Shown here piece by piece: positions 7,803-15,931 of a DNA stretch of 51,064 nucleotides. The notes under the pieces are model-generated. The model did no database searches, was not told the DNA's origin, and was given only the letters and a program-made list of their open reading frames with translations. A program made the position numbers and the translations under genes. This DNA comes from Acidobacteriota bacterium. Lineage in GTDB: Bacteria > Acidobacteriota > Terriglobia > Terriglobales > Acidobacteriaceae. The stretch lies in contig QIAN01000088.1 of the NCBI GenBank assembly GCA_003225005.1, positions 1 through 51,064 of the forward strand, written 5' to 3'. The first letter of the stretch is position 1. The number at the start of each line of letters is the position of its first letter.

Positions 7803-8701
7803 TTAGCGAACAGCAACCTCGGAGTTAGCAATTAGGTTCAGTTGCAACACCACATCGTGCGCGCTTGACCAGCGCTGCTCCGCATCCTTGGCCAGGCAAA
7901 TCGCGATGGTTCGGTCGAGTGCTGGTGGGATACGGTGTCTGGCCGGGTTGATCGGGGAGGGATCTCTTTCGAGAATCGCGCTAGCTACGCTCAGCTGGCT
8001 CTTGCCTTCGAATGCGCGCTTGCCGGTCACCATCTCATAGAGGACGGCGCCGAAGGCGAAAATATCGCTGCGGGAATCGGCTTCTTTGCCTCAACCTGTT
8101 CGGGAGACATGTACTGGAACGTACCAACAATCGCGCCCTGCGTAGTCAGCGGGTCAGCGTCGACCGGAGTTGACTGAGTCATGCTAAGGCCAGAGGAAGG
8201 CGGGGTGATGGGCGGCGTGGCTTTCGCCAAGCCAAAATCCATTAGCTTGGCGCCGGATCTTGTCAGCATGATGTTGCCCGGTTTCAGGTCGCGGTGAACC
8301 ACGCCGGTCCGATGCGCTCTTTCCAGCCCTTCGCCAATCTCGATACCGCACTTCAGAACCTGCTGCGGTGGCAGTGGCCCCTTCCGCAAGCGGTCGGCCA
8401 GGGTCTCGCCTTCAAGAAACTCCATGACGAGATAGTCCGTCCCGTCCTGGTGTCCGACATCGTAGAGCGTACAGATGTGAGGATGGTTCAACGATGAAAT
8501 CGCCCGCGCCTCGCGCTCAAAGCGCTGTTTCGCTTCAGCATGGGAAGACAGATGAGCCAGCAGAATCTTGATCGCAACAGTGCGATCAAGGCGGGTGTCG
8601 CGGGCACGATACACTTCGCCCATACCGCCAGCGCCTAAAGGCGATTGAATTTCATAGGGACCGATTTTCGTGCCGGAGGTCAGGGCCATGCGCGGGCGCA
8701 A
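7803..8701 (-). pseudogene. Serine/threonine protein kinase, frameshifted and lacking a sensor domain
   Basis: The N-terminal part shows all the kinase motifs: glycine loop GAGGMGEVYRARD, VAIK lysine, VVHRDLKPGNIM and DFGLAK, then GTFQYMSPEQVEAK. Immediately after this the frame breaks (8081-8088). Restoring one G in the AAGAAG stretch gives EADSRSDIFAFGAVLYEMV, continuing to CLAKDAEQRWSSAHDVV and a stop at 7803. Relatives usually continue into a membrane helix and a TolB or TPR sensor; here the protein ends right after the kinase domain. A TolB propeller piece lies on the opposite strand about 0.7 kb away. Confidence 0.78.
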
Positions 8702-9028
8702 TTATAGCCTGCGCAGCACGTTGCACGAGGATGCGAAGATTCTGGATAGTTTGTCGGCAACCCTTACCTTGCGATTACTTCCCGCTTGCCCGTCCGGGCG
8801 CTATCGCGATCACTTCTCATAAGCCGAGTTCCCGTTACTAATCGCGATAAGCCCACGATCAGATTCCTTCCGTGATCGCTGGCAGATCGCACACTACCTG
8901 GTCGTCCAGTGATTCCGCAAGGTAGGGGTGAGGTCCGAGGCAGTCCGTTTGTCGGCAGGGGTTTTCGCTCCGGTTGCAGCTTGCGTCATTCTTGCGAATC
9001 TTCGAAGGTACTTGATTTCCCGTATTTA
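8702..9028 (-). other. Gene-free stretch upstream of the kinase
   Basis: No convincing coding frame or family match is seen on either strand. It presumably holds the kinase promoter and the left boundary of the unit carrying the CxxCxC protein. Confidence 0.4.
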
Positions 9029-9048
9029 TGACACTATTGTGAGTGTCA
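9029..9048. repeat. Inverted repeat immediately before the CxxCxC protein
   Basis: TGACACT (9029-9035) and AGTGTCA (9042-9048) are perfect arms around ATTGTG. The repeat ends 1 nt before the TTG start of the next gene, so it could be an operator, a translation-blocking hairpin or an IS end. Confidence 0.5.
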
Positions 9049-9049
9049 T

Positions 9050-9409
9050 TTGAAACCACCCCGCGATCCCGACCTGGAGCTGCGCGGCAAACTCATCCGC
9101 AGCCTCGGTTTGCTCCGTGAAATGCTGCCCGGCTCTTTTGTCGAACGCCAACGGGCCTGTGGCCGGCCCACCTGTCATTGCGCCGACGGCAAACGCCTGC
9201 ACCGGCAATATCAAATCTCCCTCCTGCTGGACGGCAAGCCGCAAGCTCTCAACATTCCGGCGAAGCGGGTGGAGGAGGTGCGCGCAAAGATCGAGATGCG
9301 CCGGCGCTTTGAGGCTGCCGCCGCCACCATCTGCAGCGTCAACCTGAAACGTTTTCTCCAAGAAAAGCTCCAAGAAAAAGAAAAGGAGAAGGAAGATCGG
9401 CAAATTTGA
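9050..9409 (+). CDS. DUF6788-like CxxCxC protein (likely transposon passenger)
   Basis: The 119-residue protein has a central motif GSFVERQRACGRPTCHCADG followed by a strand pattern (YQISLLLDGKPQALNIPA) and a helical, very Lys/Glu-rich tail (LQEKLQEKEKEKED). The motif (G.lv.r...CGkp.CrCa.G) is that of DUF6788-type proteins, which I recall being found next to transposases; no enzymatic role is established. Start is TTG 9050, directly after the inverted repeat. No transposase remains here: the following frame is a TolB propeller fragment, so if this was an IS it has been truncated at its 3' side near 9410. Confidence 0.6.
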   Translation: MKPPRDPDLELRGKLIRSLGLLREMLPGSFVERQRACGRPTCHCADGKRLHRQYQISLLLDGKPQALNIPAKRVEEVRAKIEMRRRFEAAAATICSVNLKRFLQEKLQEKEKEKEDRQI

Positions 9410-9410
9410 G

Positions 9411-10170
9411 CCGCACCGGCACCGGTTCGAGGCTTATCTCGACAAGGCGGCCGACTTCGTTCCCTATCTCGGTGGGATACCGGCCAGCGACGTGGATTTC
9501 TCCCGCGACGGTCAATGGGTGACGTACGTCAGCAACCCCGAGGGCACGCTATGGCGCAGCAAGCTCGATGGAACCGCTCGCCTCCAGCTCACTTACCCGC
9601 CCATGCACACAGCTTTGGCCCACTGGTCGCCGGATGGGCGGCAGATTGCCTTTTCCGGAAGCTTTCCGGGTAAGCCATGGCAGGTCTTTCTCATTTCAAA
9701 AGATGGTGGCAGTCCGCAATCGCTCACCGCGGAGAATGCTTTCGAGACGGATCCCTCGTGGTCTCAGGACGGCAACACGCTTGCCATCGGCCATCACGAC
9801 CTGGTTCATGACGATCAAACCTACATCGAGTTGTTCGACGTTAAGACTCGGAAGATTTCGCAAGTGCCGGATTCCAAGGGGATCTTCGCTCCCCGTTGGT
9901 CCCCCGACGGCCGTTACATTCTCGCGATCACCGCTGCTGGCAACGACAAGCTCATGCTCTACGATGTGAAGAATCAGAAGTGGCGCCAGTTGAACACCAG
10001 CGTGAATTCGTTCGGCTATCTTGCCTGGTCACCTGATAGTGCGTATATATACTTCGACACAATCCTGAACGGCGATACGGGCTATTTTCGTTTACGCATC
10101 AGTGACAGCAAAATGGAAAAGCTCGTCGACCTGAAGAAAATTCGTCTCTATCGAGACCAGTTCGGCCCCA
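9411..10170 (+). pseudogene. TolB-like beta-propeller fragment
   Basis: The frame encodes successive WD40-like/TolB blades: VDFSRDGQWVTYV, AHWSPDGRQIAFSG, PSWSQDGNTLAIG, PRWSPDGRYILAI, LAWSPDSAYIYFD. These are the C-terminal sensor blades of acidobacterial winged-helix-TolB or kinase-TolB proteins. It has no N-terminal DNA-binding, kinase or membrane segment and no ribosome-binding site. On the right it stops matching after KIRLYRDQFGP, where an antisense MFS piece begins at about 10170. The open frame runs on to 10292 only by reading through that piece. Both ends are therefore truncated. Confidence 0.7.
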
Positions 10171-10588
10171 GCGATCATGCCGGGGAAAAAGCTGGATTCA
10201 GCAGCCCCCAAAAAGAAACGGGCAGCATAGAACTGTCCGGCAGTGTGCACAAATGCGGTCAGAATCGTAACCATTCCCCACGAAAATCATGATTCGCGCA
10301 ATCCACTTTCTTGCACTCCAGCGTTCGACGATGATGGCTCCCCGGGATCTCGAACAAGACGTACGTTAGGTGAAACATACCTACCCCTAAACCGTAAACG
10401 CGGTCGCTGAAGCCTAAATCTGCACTCATCCTGAGATTGGCAAACGAAGCGTTGACGCGGTCGATGTAGTTGACGATGTAAAGGAGAAATACAAAAGGAA
10501 GCAGCCGGTGAGCGACTCGCCGTCTGGCTCTCTGTCCGACATCACTCAGTTCGGCCGTCGTCAGAGCGGCACTTCCATGCGAGTTCAT
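10171..10588 (-). pseudogene. MFS transporter N-terminal fragment
   Basis: From ATG 10588 the minus strand encodes LLPFVFLLYIVNYIDRVNASFANL and LTYVLFEIPG, typical of the first helices of ACS-type (organic anion/sugar acid) MFS permeases. A frameshift near 10340 moves the match to AIIVERWSARKWIARIMI. A second one near 10275 moves it to GMVTILTAFVHTAGQFYAARFFLGAAES, then SFFPGMI, where it ends abruptly at the TolB fragment. Only the first four or five helices remain. ACS permeases often carry tartrate or galactonate, which would fit the dehydratase genes 5 kb away, but this is inference. Confidence 0.7.
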
Positions 10589-10616
10589 GGGTATCCCTCC
10601 GGCCGAGTTTTGATAC

Positions 10617-11438
10617 TCAGCTCAACTTCTTCGAAACATAGACGAAGCGAGAAAGGCGGCCTTCTCGGGCGACACGAGCAGCAACGGCAAGGAACTCCTG
10701 CTGGCCGTCATATGCCTGATCACTTTCGATTTCACGAAGGACAGCGCTTCTCGATGCGCGGGCGGCGCGTCTCGCCTCGGCGACTTTGGCCATGTTCGCA
10801 GTTACGTCTTCACATACCAGCAATTGCAATCCGCACTGCGCAATAACGCATTCGTCATAGCCATGCGGAACGAAGAGATAAACACCAGCCGAACTCCGGA
10901 CCGCGACGTCGGCATTGGTCAGCGGCCCGGTCAGGGTGATGGGATCGGTGAACAGCAGTCGTCCGCCCACCTTCAGCAACCGGGCCCACTCCGCAATGAC
11001 AGCTGGCCGGTCGGAAAAGTGGTTGATCGCGTCAATACAAGTGATGGCGTCGAAGCTGGCGTCAGAAAATGGCAACGGCCCGGCTGCATCTACAGACCGA
11101 AATTCGGCGCGCTCGGCCAAGCCGCACTGGGCTGCAAGTGAACTTGCTGTCGTAACCGCCTGTTCGTGAACGTCAATGCCGACGACAGAACAGCCGGTGG
11201 TAGCGGCGATTCGCAGCGCCGGGCCTCCTGCTCGACAAGCAACATCGAGCAGGGTCTTCCCTGGAGAAAGTTCGAGCCACGCCAAAAACCTGTCCTGCTC
11301 GTCTGAGGTGAGCCAACTGTTTTGTCCAATATCCTCGCCAAAAGCTTCATGACGGATCTGTGCGTACAGTTCCGTTTGAAAATTCGCGTAGTTGGCGCTG
11401 TAGTGATCGGCCGGGGGCAGCGAGTTGGGTTTTCCCAT
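10617..11438 (-). CDS. Class I SAM-dependent methyltransferase
   Basis: The 273-residue protein carries a Rossmann methyltransferase core: motif I TLLDVACRAGGPALRIA, then VVGIDVHEQAV, a later FDAITCIDAINHFSD acidic strand and LLKVGGRLLFTDP. Motif I reads ACRAGG where GCGxGG is usual. The N-terminal segment (HYSANYANFQTELYAQ) resembles small-molecule (sarcosine/gamma-tocopherol-type) methyltransferases. The substrate is unknown. I chose ATG 11438 because GGAGGT lies a few bases before it; an in-frame TTG lies 15 nt further upstream. The MFS fragment follows 28 nt downstream on the same strand, suggesting a former two-gene unit. Confidence 0.82.
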   Translation of the reverse strand: MGKPNSLPPADHYSANYANFQTELYAQIRHEAFGEDIGQNSWLTSDEQDRFLAWLELSPGKTLLDVACRAGGPALRIAATTGCSVVGIDVHEQAVTTASSLAAQCGLAERAEFRSVDAAGPLPFSDASFDAITCIDAINHFSDRPAVIAEWARLLKVGGRLLFTDPITLTGPLTNADVAVRSSAGVYLFVPHGYDECVIAQCGLQLLVCEDVTANMAKVAEARRAARASRSAVLREIESDQAYDGQQEFLAVAARVAREGRLSRFVYVSKKLS

Positions 11439-11606
11439 CTGACCTCCGCTCAAACTGACTTAGAGACTATGTTTTTTAGTGATTCTAAAGCGCAGAGAAT
11501 TGTACGTTTTCTCTGCACCCAGTAGTCTGCACCGTTGCCCCGAAGGAGGCCTTCTGCAGAGGACGCAGGTCATCGGCGGTGGATGAGGTCAATTCTACGT
11601 TTCTCC

Positions 11607-12578
11607 TCACCGCCACTCAAATGAGCTGCCGATCCCGTTTGAGTTGCTCATGCCCTCTCGCGGCGATCGTGATCCAGGGAATTGCGCTGCCCGAACCGTG
11701 GCCTCGCTGATCTGTTCTTGCGTCATCACGTGTGACAGGCTTTTCATTCTCGCTCGAGCGCGTTCGTCCCCTCCCGCCAATGCCAGCTTATACCATGCGT
11801 AGGCACTGACGTAGTCCAGTGGAACTCCCTTTCCTTGCTCGTAAAGGTGGCCAAGATCGATTTGCGCACGGGCATATCCCTGTTCGGCTGCCTTCTGCAC
11901 CCACTTCGCTGCTTCCGAGTAATCGAGTGTCACACCAGTGCCGGTGTAATACATCCACGCAAGGTCTTCTTGGGCTGGCGGGTGGCCCCGCTCGGCGGCG
12001 GCCCGAAACCAACTCGCCGCCTCTCGATAGTCTCGCCCTACGCCGCTGCCGCGAAAGTATAAGGACGCCAAGTTACACTGGGCGGAAACCTCGCCGTGGT
12101 CGGCCGCGGCACGATACCAGCGGACCGCCTCCACCAGGTTCCTTCGAACCCCCTGCCCATGCGCGTACATCGACCCCAGATTGTTCTCCGCCGTGGCATG
12201 GCCCTGTTGCGCGGCGGCGGTATAGTGCGTCACGGCTTGGCGGTAATCTCGACGAACACCCTTACCATGTTCGTACAGATAACCCAACCCAAATTCCGCC
12301 GCGGCCGAACCCCCGGCGGCGGCCTTACGGTACCAGGTAGCCGCTTCTTGGTAGTCCTGCGAAACACCCGCCGCGGTCATATAGGACCAGCCGAGCAAGT
12401 ATTCTGCCTTCGCATCCCCCGCCTGCGCTTTCTGCTGGAGAGAGTAAAGGTCAGAGGGACGCGTCCCCTCGCCTCCTGCCGACCGAGCCCCTGCCTGATC
12501 TTGTGCCATGCTCCTAAAGGAGCAGAACCAAACCACCGCCATCAACGTAACTGGAAACAGCACTCGCGAGTTCATCAT
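11607..12578 (-). CDS. Secreted Sel1-repeat (TPR-like) protein
   Basis: A signal peptide (SRVLFPVTLMAVVWFCSFRSMAQ) precedes about seven Sel1-like repeats of 36 residues, each with the pattern 'A...LG.mY..G.GV..D...A..WYrkAA..G'. Examples are AEYLLGWSYMTAAGVSQD, AEFGLGYLYEHGKGVRRD and AQIDLGHLYEQGKGVPLD. Sel1 solenoids are protein-protein interaction scaffolds, here periplasmic or surface-located; the partner is unknown. The tail is Ser/Asn-rich. The start is one of two adjacent Met codons (12578/12575); the frame is open upstream but the signal peptide fixes the real N-terminus. It is divergent from the winged-helix/TolB gene. Confidence 0.85.
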   Translation of the reverse strand: MMNSRVLFPVTLMAVVWFCSFRSMAQDQAGARSAGGEGTRPSDLYSLQQKAQAGDAKAEYLLGWSYMTAAGVSQDYQEAATWYRKAAAGGSAAAEFGLGYLYEHGKGVRRDYRQAVTHYTAAAQQGHATAENNLGSMYAHGQGVRRNLVEAVRWYRAAADHGEVSAQCNLASLYFRGSGVGRDYREAASWFRAAAERGHPPAQEDLAWMYYTGTGVTLDYSEAAKWVQKAAEQGYARAQIDLGHLYEQGKGVPLDYVSAYAWYKLALAGGDERARARMKSLSHVMTQEQISEATVRAAQFPGSRSPREGMSNSNGIGSSFEWR

Positions 12579-12825
12579 TATGTCCTTGGGTTTTGTGGCC
12601 GTGAGTCCGCGCAATGACCTGCCAACGAAAATCTCGGGTCGTTGCTCGCCTTCCTCCCGCCTCTGGATGCAACTTTTGCGTCAAATGGGGCTGGTTGGCA
12701 ATGCAACAACACGCACCCGTGCCACACCTATGGGTAACGGGGCAAGTTGCTCAACACGCTCGACTTTCTTTACAGCTCGCGCGAATACACGACGGGATTT
12801 CGACCCGAGTCACTAACATCGGTGA

Positions 12826-14988
12826 TTGAGTTCCGTCCAACCAAATGGTGACCGGATGCCAGATGCTGAGTTGTCTTCCCTGGTAGTGCGCTTTGATGTC
12901 TTTGAGGTGGATCTTCGGGCGGGTGAACTGCGTAAGGAAGGTCGGCTCGTCAAACTACAAGAACAACCCTTCCGTGTTTTGTCTTTGCTGTTGGAACGAT
13001 CCGGGGAAGTGGTCACGCGTAACGAGCTGCGCCAGAACCTCTGGCCTGCCGACACGTTTGTGGACTTCGAACATGGGCTGAACAGCGCGGTCGCCAGGCT
13101 GCGCGTGGCGCTCCGCGACTCCGCCGACAGGCCCCGCTTCATTGAAACCGTGGCCAAGCGAGGCTATAGATTCATTTCTCAGGTCGATGCGCCCCCCCCA
13201 ACGATGCTCGTTGCCGCACCTCTTGTCGATGGAGCGCGGAGTAGAAAACATGCGCGGGTGGCAGCCTGGATAGCAGGTGTGATGCTCCTCCTCGCTTTTT
13301 TCTGCACGATTGGTCTCTGGGCCCTGTATCGGAAAACGGCGGAAGGGCCACTCTCGTCCATCGAGGTGGTGCCGCTGGCGGGCCTGCGCGGGTTTCAAGT
13401 CACCCCCGCTTTCTCTCCGGACGGAAACCAAGTCGCCTTTCGCAACGGCGACGGCGCGCACAATACTGGAATCTACACGACGCTCGTAGGGGGCGAGAAA
13501 TCGCTACTGCGCCTCAGCCGTGATCCCGCAGATTGTTGCCCAACCTGGTCGCCCGACGGCCGCCACATCGCGTTCATTCGCTTTTCTGACAAAACATTTT
13601 CAATCGTTGTCGTTCCCGCTCTGGGTGGCACCGAACACCGCGTGTATATGGGGCCTGCTTCCATGGGAGCGGGACTCACGTGGTCCCCTAATGGCAAGGT
13701 TCTTGCGTTCCCTGAGGCCAGTGCCGCCGATCCGCCTCGCTCCTGGATTTCGTTGCTGTCATTCGCTGACTACAGCACGCGGCCGCTGACCGCACCGCCG
13801 GGAGGATCACTCGACGCCGAACCGGCGTTTTCGCCGGACGGCTCGCAGGTCGCGTTCGTCCGCTCGACCGTAGCTGGGGTGTGCAACGATGTCTATGTCG
13901 TTTCCGCGGCGGGTGGCGAAGCCAGGCGCCTCACCTTCGATCGTCGCCCGATCATCGGTCCTCCCGCTTGGACGGTCGACGGCCACGAAATCGTTTTCTC
14001 CTCCACGCGTGGAGGTCCGGATAGCTTGTGGAGAATACCGGTTTCCGGTGGTGTACCTCGACCGGTTGCTGGTCCGATCGGCGACGGAGGTTGGCCGTCC
14101 ATACCTGCCAAGGGTGAGCAGCTGGCCTACGAACAGATTGTTGCCAAGTTCAACATCTGGCGCCTTGACCTGAAAGATCAAAAACACTATCAGGCGCCGC
14201 CCTCCGTTTTGATTTCAGAAAAGGGCGACAAGATGCGTCCTGACTTGTCTCCCGACGGAAATAAGATTGCCTTCGAGTCCAATCGCCTAGGGTTCTGGGA
14301 TATTTGGACGTGTGCCACCGATGGTTCCAATTGCGACCAGGTCACTTCCTTGCACGGAACGGCTGGACGGGCACGCTGGTCTCCCAACGGACGCTACATC
14401 GCCTTTGAACTTCATCCCAAAGAGCGGAGCGAAATCTATATTGTCGAGGTGCCGGGCGGAGTCCCTCGTCTCCTGCCAACCCTCCCCGGCGCCGATAATC
14501 TTTCGCCCAGCTGGTCGCGCGACGGCAAATGGCTCTATTTCGCTTCCAAGCGCGACAGTGAACCTTTTCAGCTGTGGAAGATGCCTATCCAGGGTGGCTC
14601 TCCGACCAAGCTTACCAAGCACGGTGGAATCTCCGGAGTCGAGTCTCCCGATGGCCGTTTTCTCTATTACTCGAAGTACGAACTGGGAGGCCTCTGGAAA
14701 ATGCCGTTGGAGGGCGGGGAAGAGACTCAGGTGCTGGAGGAAGTCCGGGGCGGAAGTTGGCCGAATTGGGCACTGACTTCCGATGGCATTTACTTCCTCA
14801 GGTTCGATAAATCACCGCGAGTGTCAATTCAGTTCTTCGATTTTACGGCCCGCAAAACTATCCCTCTCTGGACCCTGGACAAAGAACCCGGTTGGGGATT
14901 GGCCATGTCTCCGAACGGCAAATCCATTCTCTATGTTCAGGGCGAATTCGCCGAATCCAATATTATGCTGGTCAAAAACTTCCGGTGA
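12826..14988 (+). CDS. Winged-helix DNA-binding / TolB propeller transmembrane regulator
   Basis: The 720-residue protein has three parts. An OmpR/CadC-type winged helix lies at about residues 20-115 (FDVFEVDLRAGELRKEG, VVTRNELRQNLWP, DFEHGLNSAVARLR, IETVAKRGYRF). A single membrane helix lies near 140-162 (WIAGVMLLLAFFCTIGLWALY). A long periplasmic TolB/WD40 propeller follows, with repeated 'WSPDGk.iaF' blades. The layout is that of ToxR/CadC-like one-component regulators in which an outer sensor controls a cytoplasmic DNA-binding domain; ligand and targets are unknown. TTG 12826 gives the listed start; ATG 12856 is an alternative. It is transcribed divergently from the Sel1 gene across about 250 bp. 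Confidence 0.85.
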   Translation: MSSVQPNGDRMPDAELSSLVVRFDVFEVDLRAGELRKEGRLVKLQEQPFRVLSLLLERSGEVVTRNELRQNLWPADTFVDFEHGLNSAVARLRVALRDSADRPRFIETVAKRGYRFISQVDAPPPTMLVAAPLVDGARSRKHARVAAWIAGVMLLLAFFCTIGLWALYRKTAEGPLSSIEVVPLAGLRGFQVTPAFSPDGNQVAFRNGDGAHNTGIYTTLVGGEKSLLRLSRDPADCCPTWSPDGRHIAFIRFSDKTFSIVVVPALGGTEHRVYMGPASMGAGLTWSPNGKVLAFPEASAADPPRSWISLLSFADYSTRPLTAPPGGSLDAEPAFSPDGSQVAFVRSTVAGVCNDVYVVSAAGGEARRLTFDRRPIIGPPAWTVDGHEIVFSSTRGGPDSLWRIPVSGGVPRPVAGPIGDGGWPSIPAKGEQLAYEQIVAKFNIWRLDLKDQKHYQAPPSVLISEKGDKMRPDLSPDGNKIAFESNRLGFWDIWTCATDGSNCDQVTSLHGTAGRARWSPNGRYIAFELHPKERSEIYIVEVPGGVPRLLPTLPGADNLSPSWSRDGKWLYFASKRDSEPFQLWKMPIQGGSPTKLTKHGGISGVESPDGRFLYYSKYELGGLWKMPLEGGEETQVLEEVRGGSWPNWALTSDGIYFLRFDKSPRVSIQFFDFTARKTIPLWTLDKEPGWGLAMSPNGKSILYVQGEFAESNIMLVKNFR

Positions 14989-15159
14989 GCAAGGTTCGCC
15001 GTGTGACACGACAGCGCGTAAAGTGGCCACCTGGTCGTGCCAACGAGCCCCCCCTCTTGTCACGCCAGCAGCCTGAACAGGGGTTCTATCAGCTTCACGG
15101 AAAGATGATTCGATTTCGTGGCATGGAGTGGGGGAACCCTCTCGCTGGCTGGTTCGTCG

Positions 15160-15873
15160 TCAGCGTGCCGGATTAGACACCAGCCTAAGAATGCCGAAGC
15201 GGTCGGGTACGTGGAAGCTGTCGCTCATCGTGGGTTGCCAGGCAATATATTTTCGCTGGGAGGGTGGCCCTTGAGCGCGGAAGAGGTTGATGCGGAATGT
15301 ATTGCCATCCGCTGGAGGACGTTGGTCGATAGCAGCGAAAGGAATCCGCATCGCCGCATACCAGATCTTCGCCGCATGGTCGATGCGCGTGGAAATTTGA
15401 AATCCCGAGTTCCACTTCCAACCCTCCTCGTGATGTGGCTTCGTCAAGTCGATGTCAAGATCGATCCATTCGCTTTGCGGAGAGACTTCGAACTCTTTAT
15501 AGCGCCGGATATTCTGGAAATCCGAGCCGATGAAAACCTCCGCGACGTCCCACTCCCAGAGTTGGAACGTTTCCGTTGACGTATCCGGGGCTGGTTTCAG
15601 ATAGAGCGTATCGTACGGGCAGATGAACAAGAAATAGAGATTGTTCTTCGTCCACCGCGAACGAATTTCGGTGCGGAAACCGGGCAGTGGCTTCCCGTAC
15701 GTATCGCTCTCGGCATAAACAGCATGCCCACCCTGCCAGAATGATGAAACACGATTTGTAGTGAGGGCGACGTCGTTATCCGCCTTCATGCTCTCGATTG
15801 ACTTGTCATCGGCAGCGAAAGCGACCGCTGCCAACAGCGCTAGAACGATGCAGACTCCCGCGGGATCATTCAT
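15160..15873 (-). CDS. CBM9-like carbohydrate-binding secreted protein
   Basis: After a signal peptide (GVCIVLALLAAVAFAAD) the 237-residue protein shows the family 9 carbohydrate-binding-like pattern: FRTEIRSRWTKNNLYFLFICP, ETFQLWEWDVAEVFIGSDF, YKEFEVSPQSEWIDLDID and IWYAAMRIPFAAID, then FRINLFRAQG. Such domains bind the ends of glycans or form DOMON-like folds in extracellular enzymes. Here it stands alone, so it is probably a binding or chaperone-like component. ATG 15873 starts the signal peptide. It is the last gene of the minus-strand run starting at the TonB-dependent receptor, 58 nt after the DUF5107-TPR gene. Confidence 0.78.
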   Translation of the reverse strand: MNDPAGVCIVLALLAAVAFAADDKSIESMKADNDVALTTNRVSSFWQGGHAVYAESDTYGKPLPGFRTEIRSRWTKNNLYFLFICPYDTLYLKPAPDTSTETFQLWEWDVAEVFIGSDFQNIRRYKEFEVSPQSEWIDLDIDLTKPHHEEGWKWNSGFQISTRIDHAAKIWYAAMRIPFAAIDQRPPADGNTFRINLFRAQGPPSQRKYIAWQPTMSDSFHVPDRFGILRLVSNPAR

Positions 15874-15931
15874 CGCGATCCTACCGACAAAGATATTGCT
15901 CCGGCAAATGAGGCTGAACCTTGCATACCCG

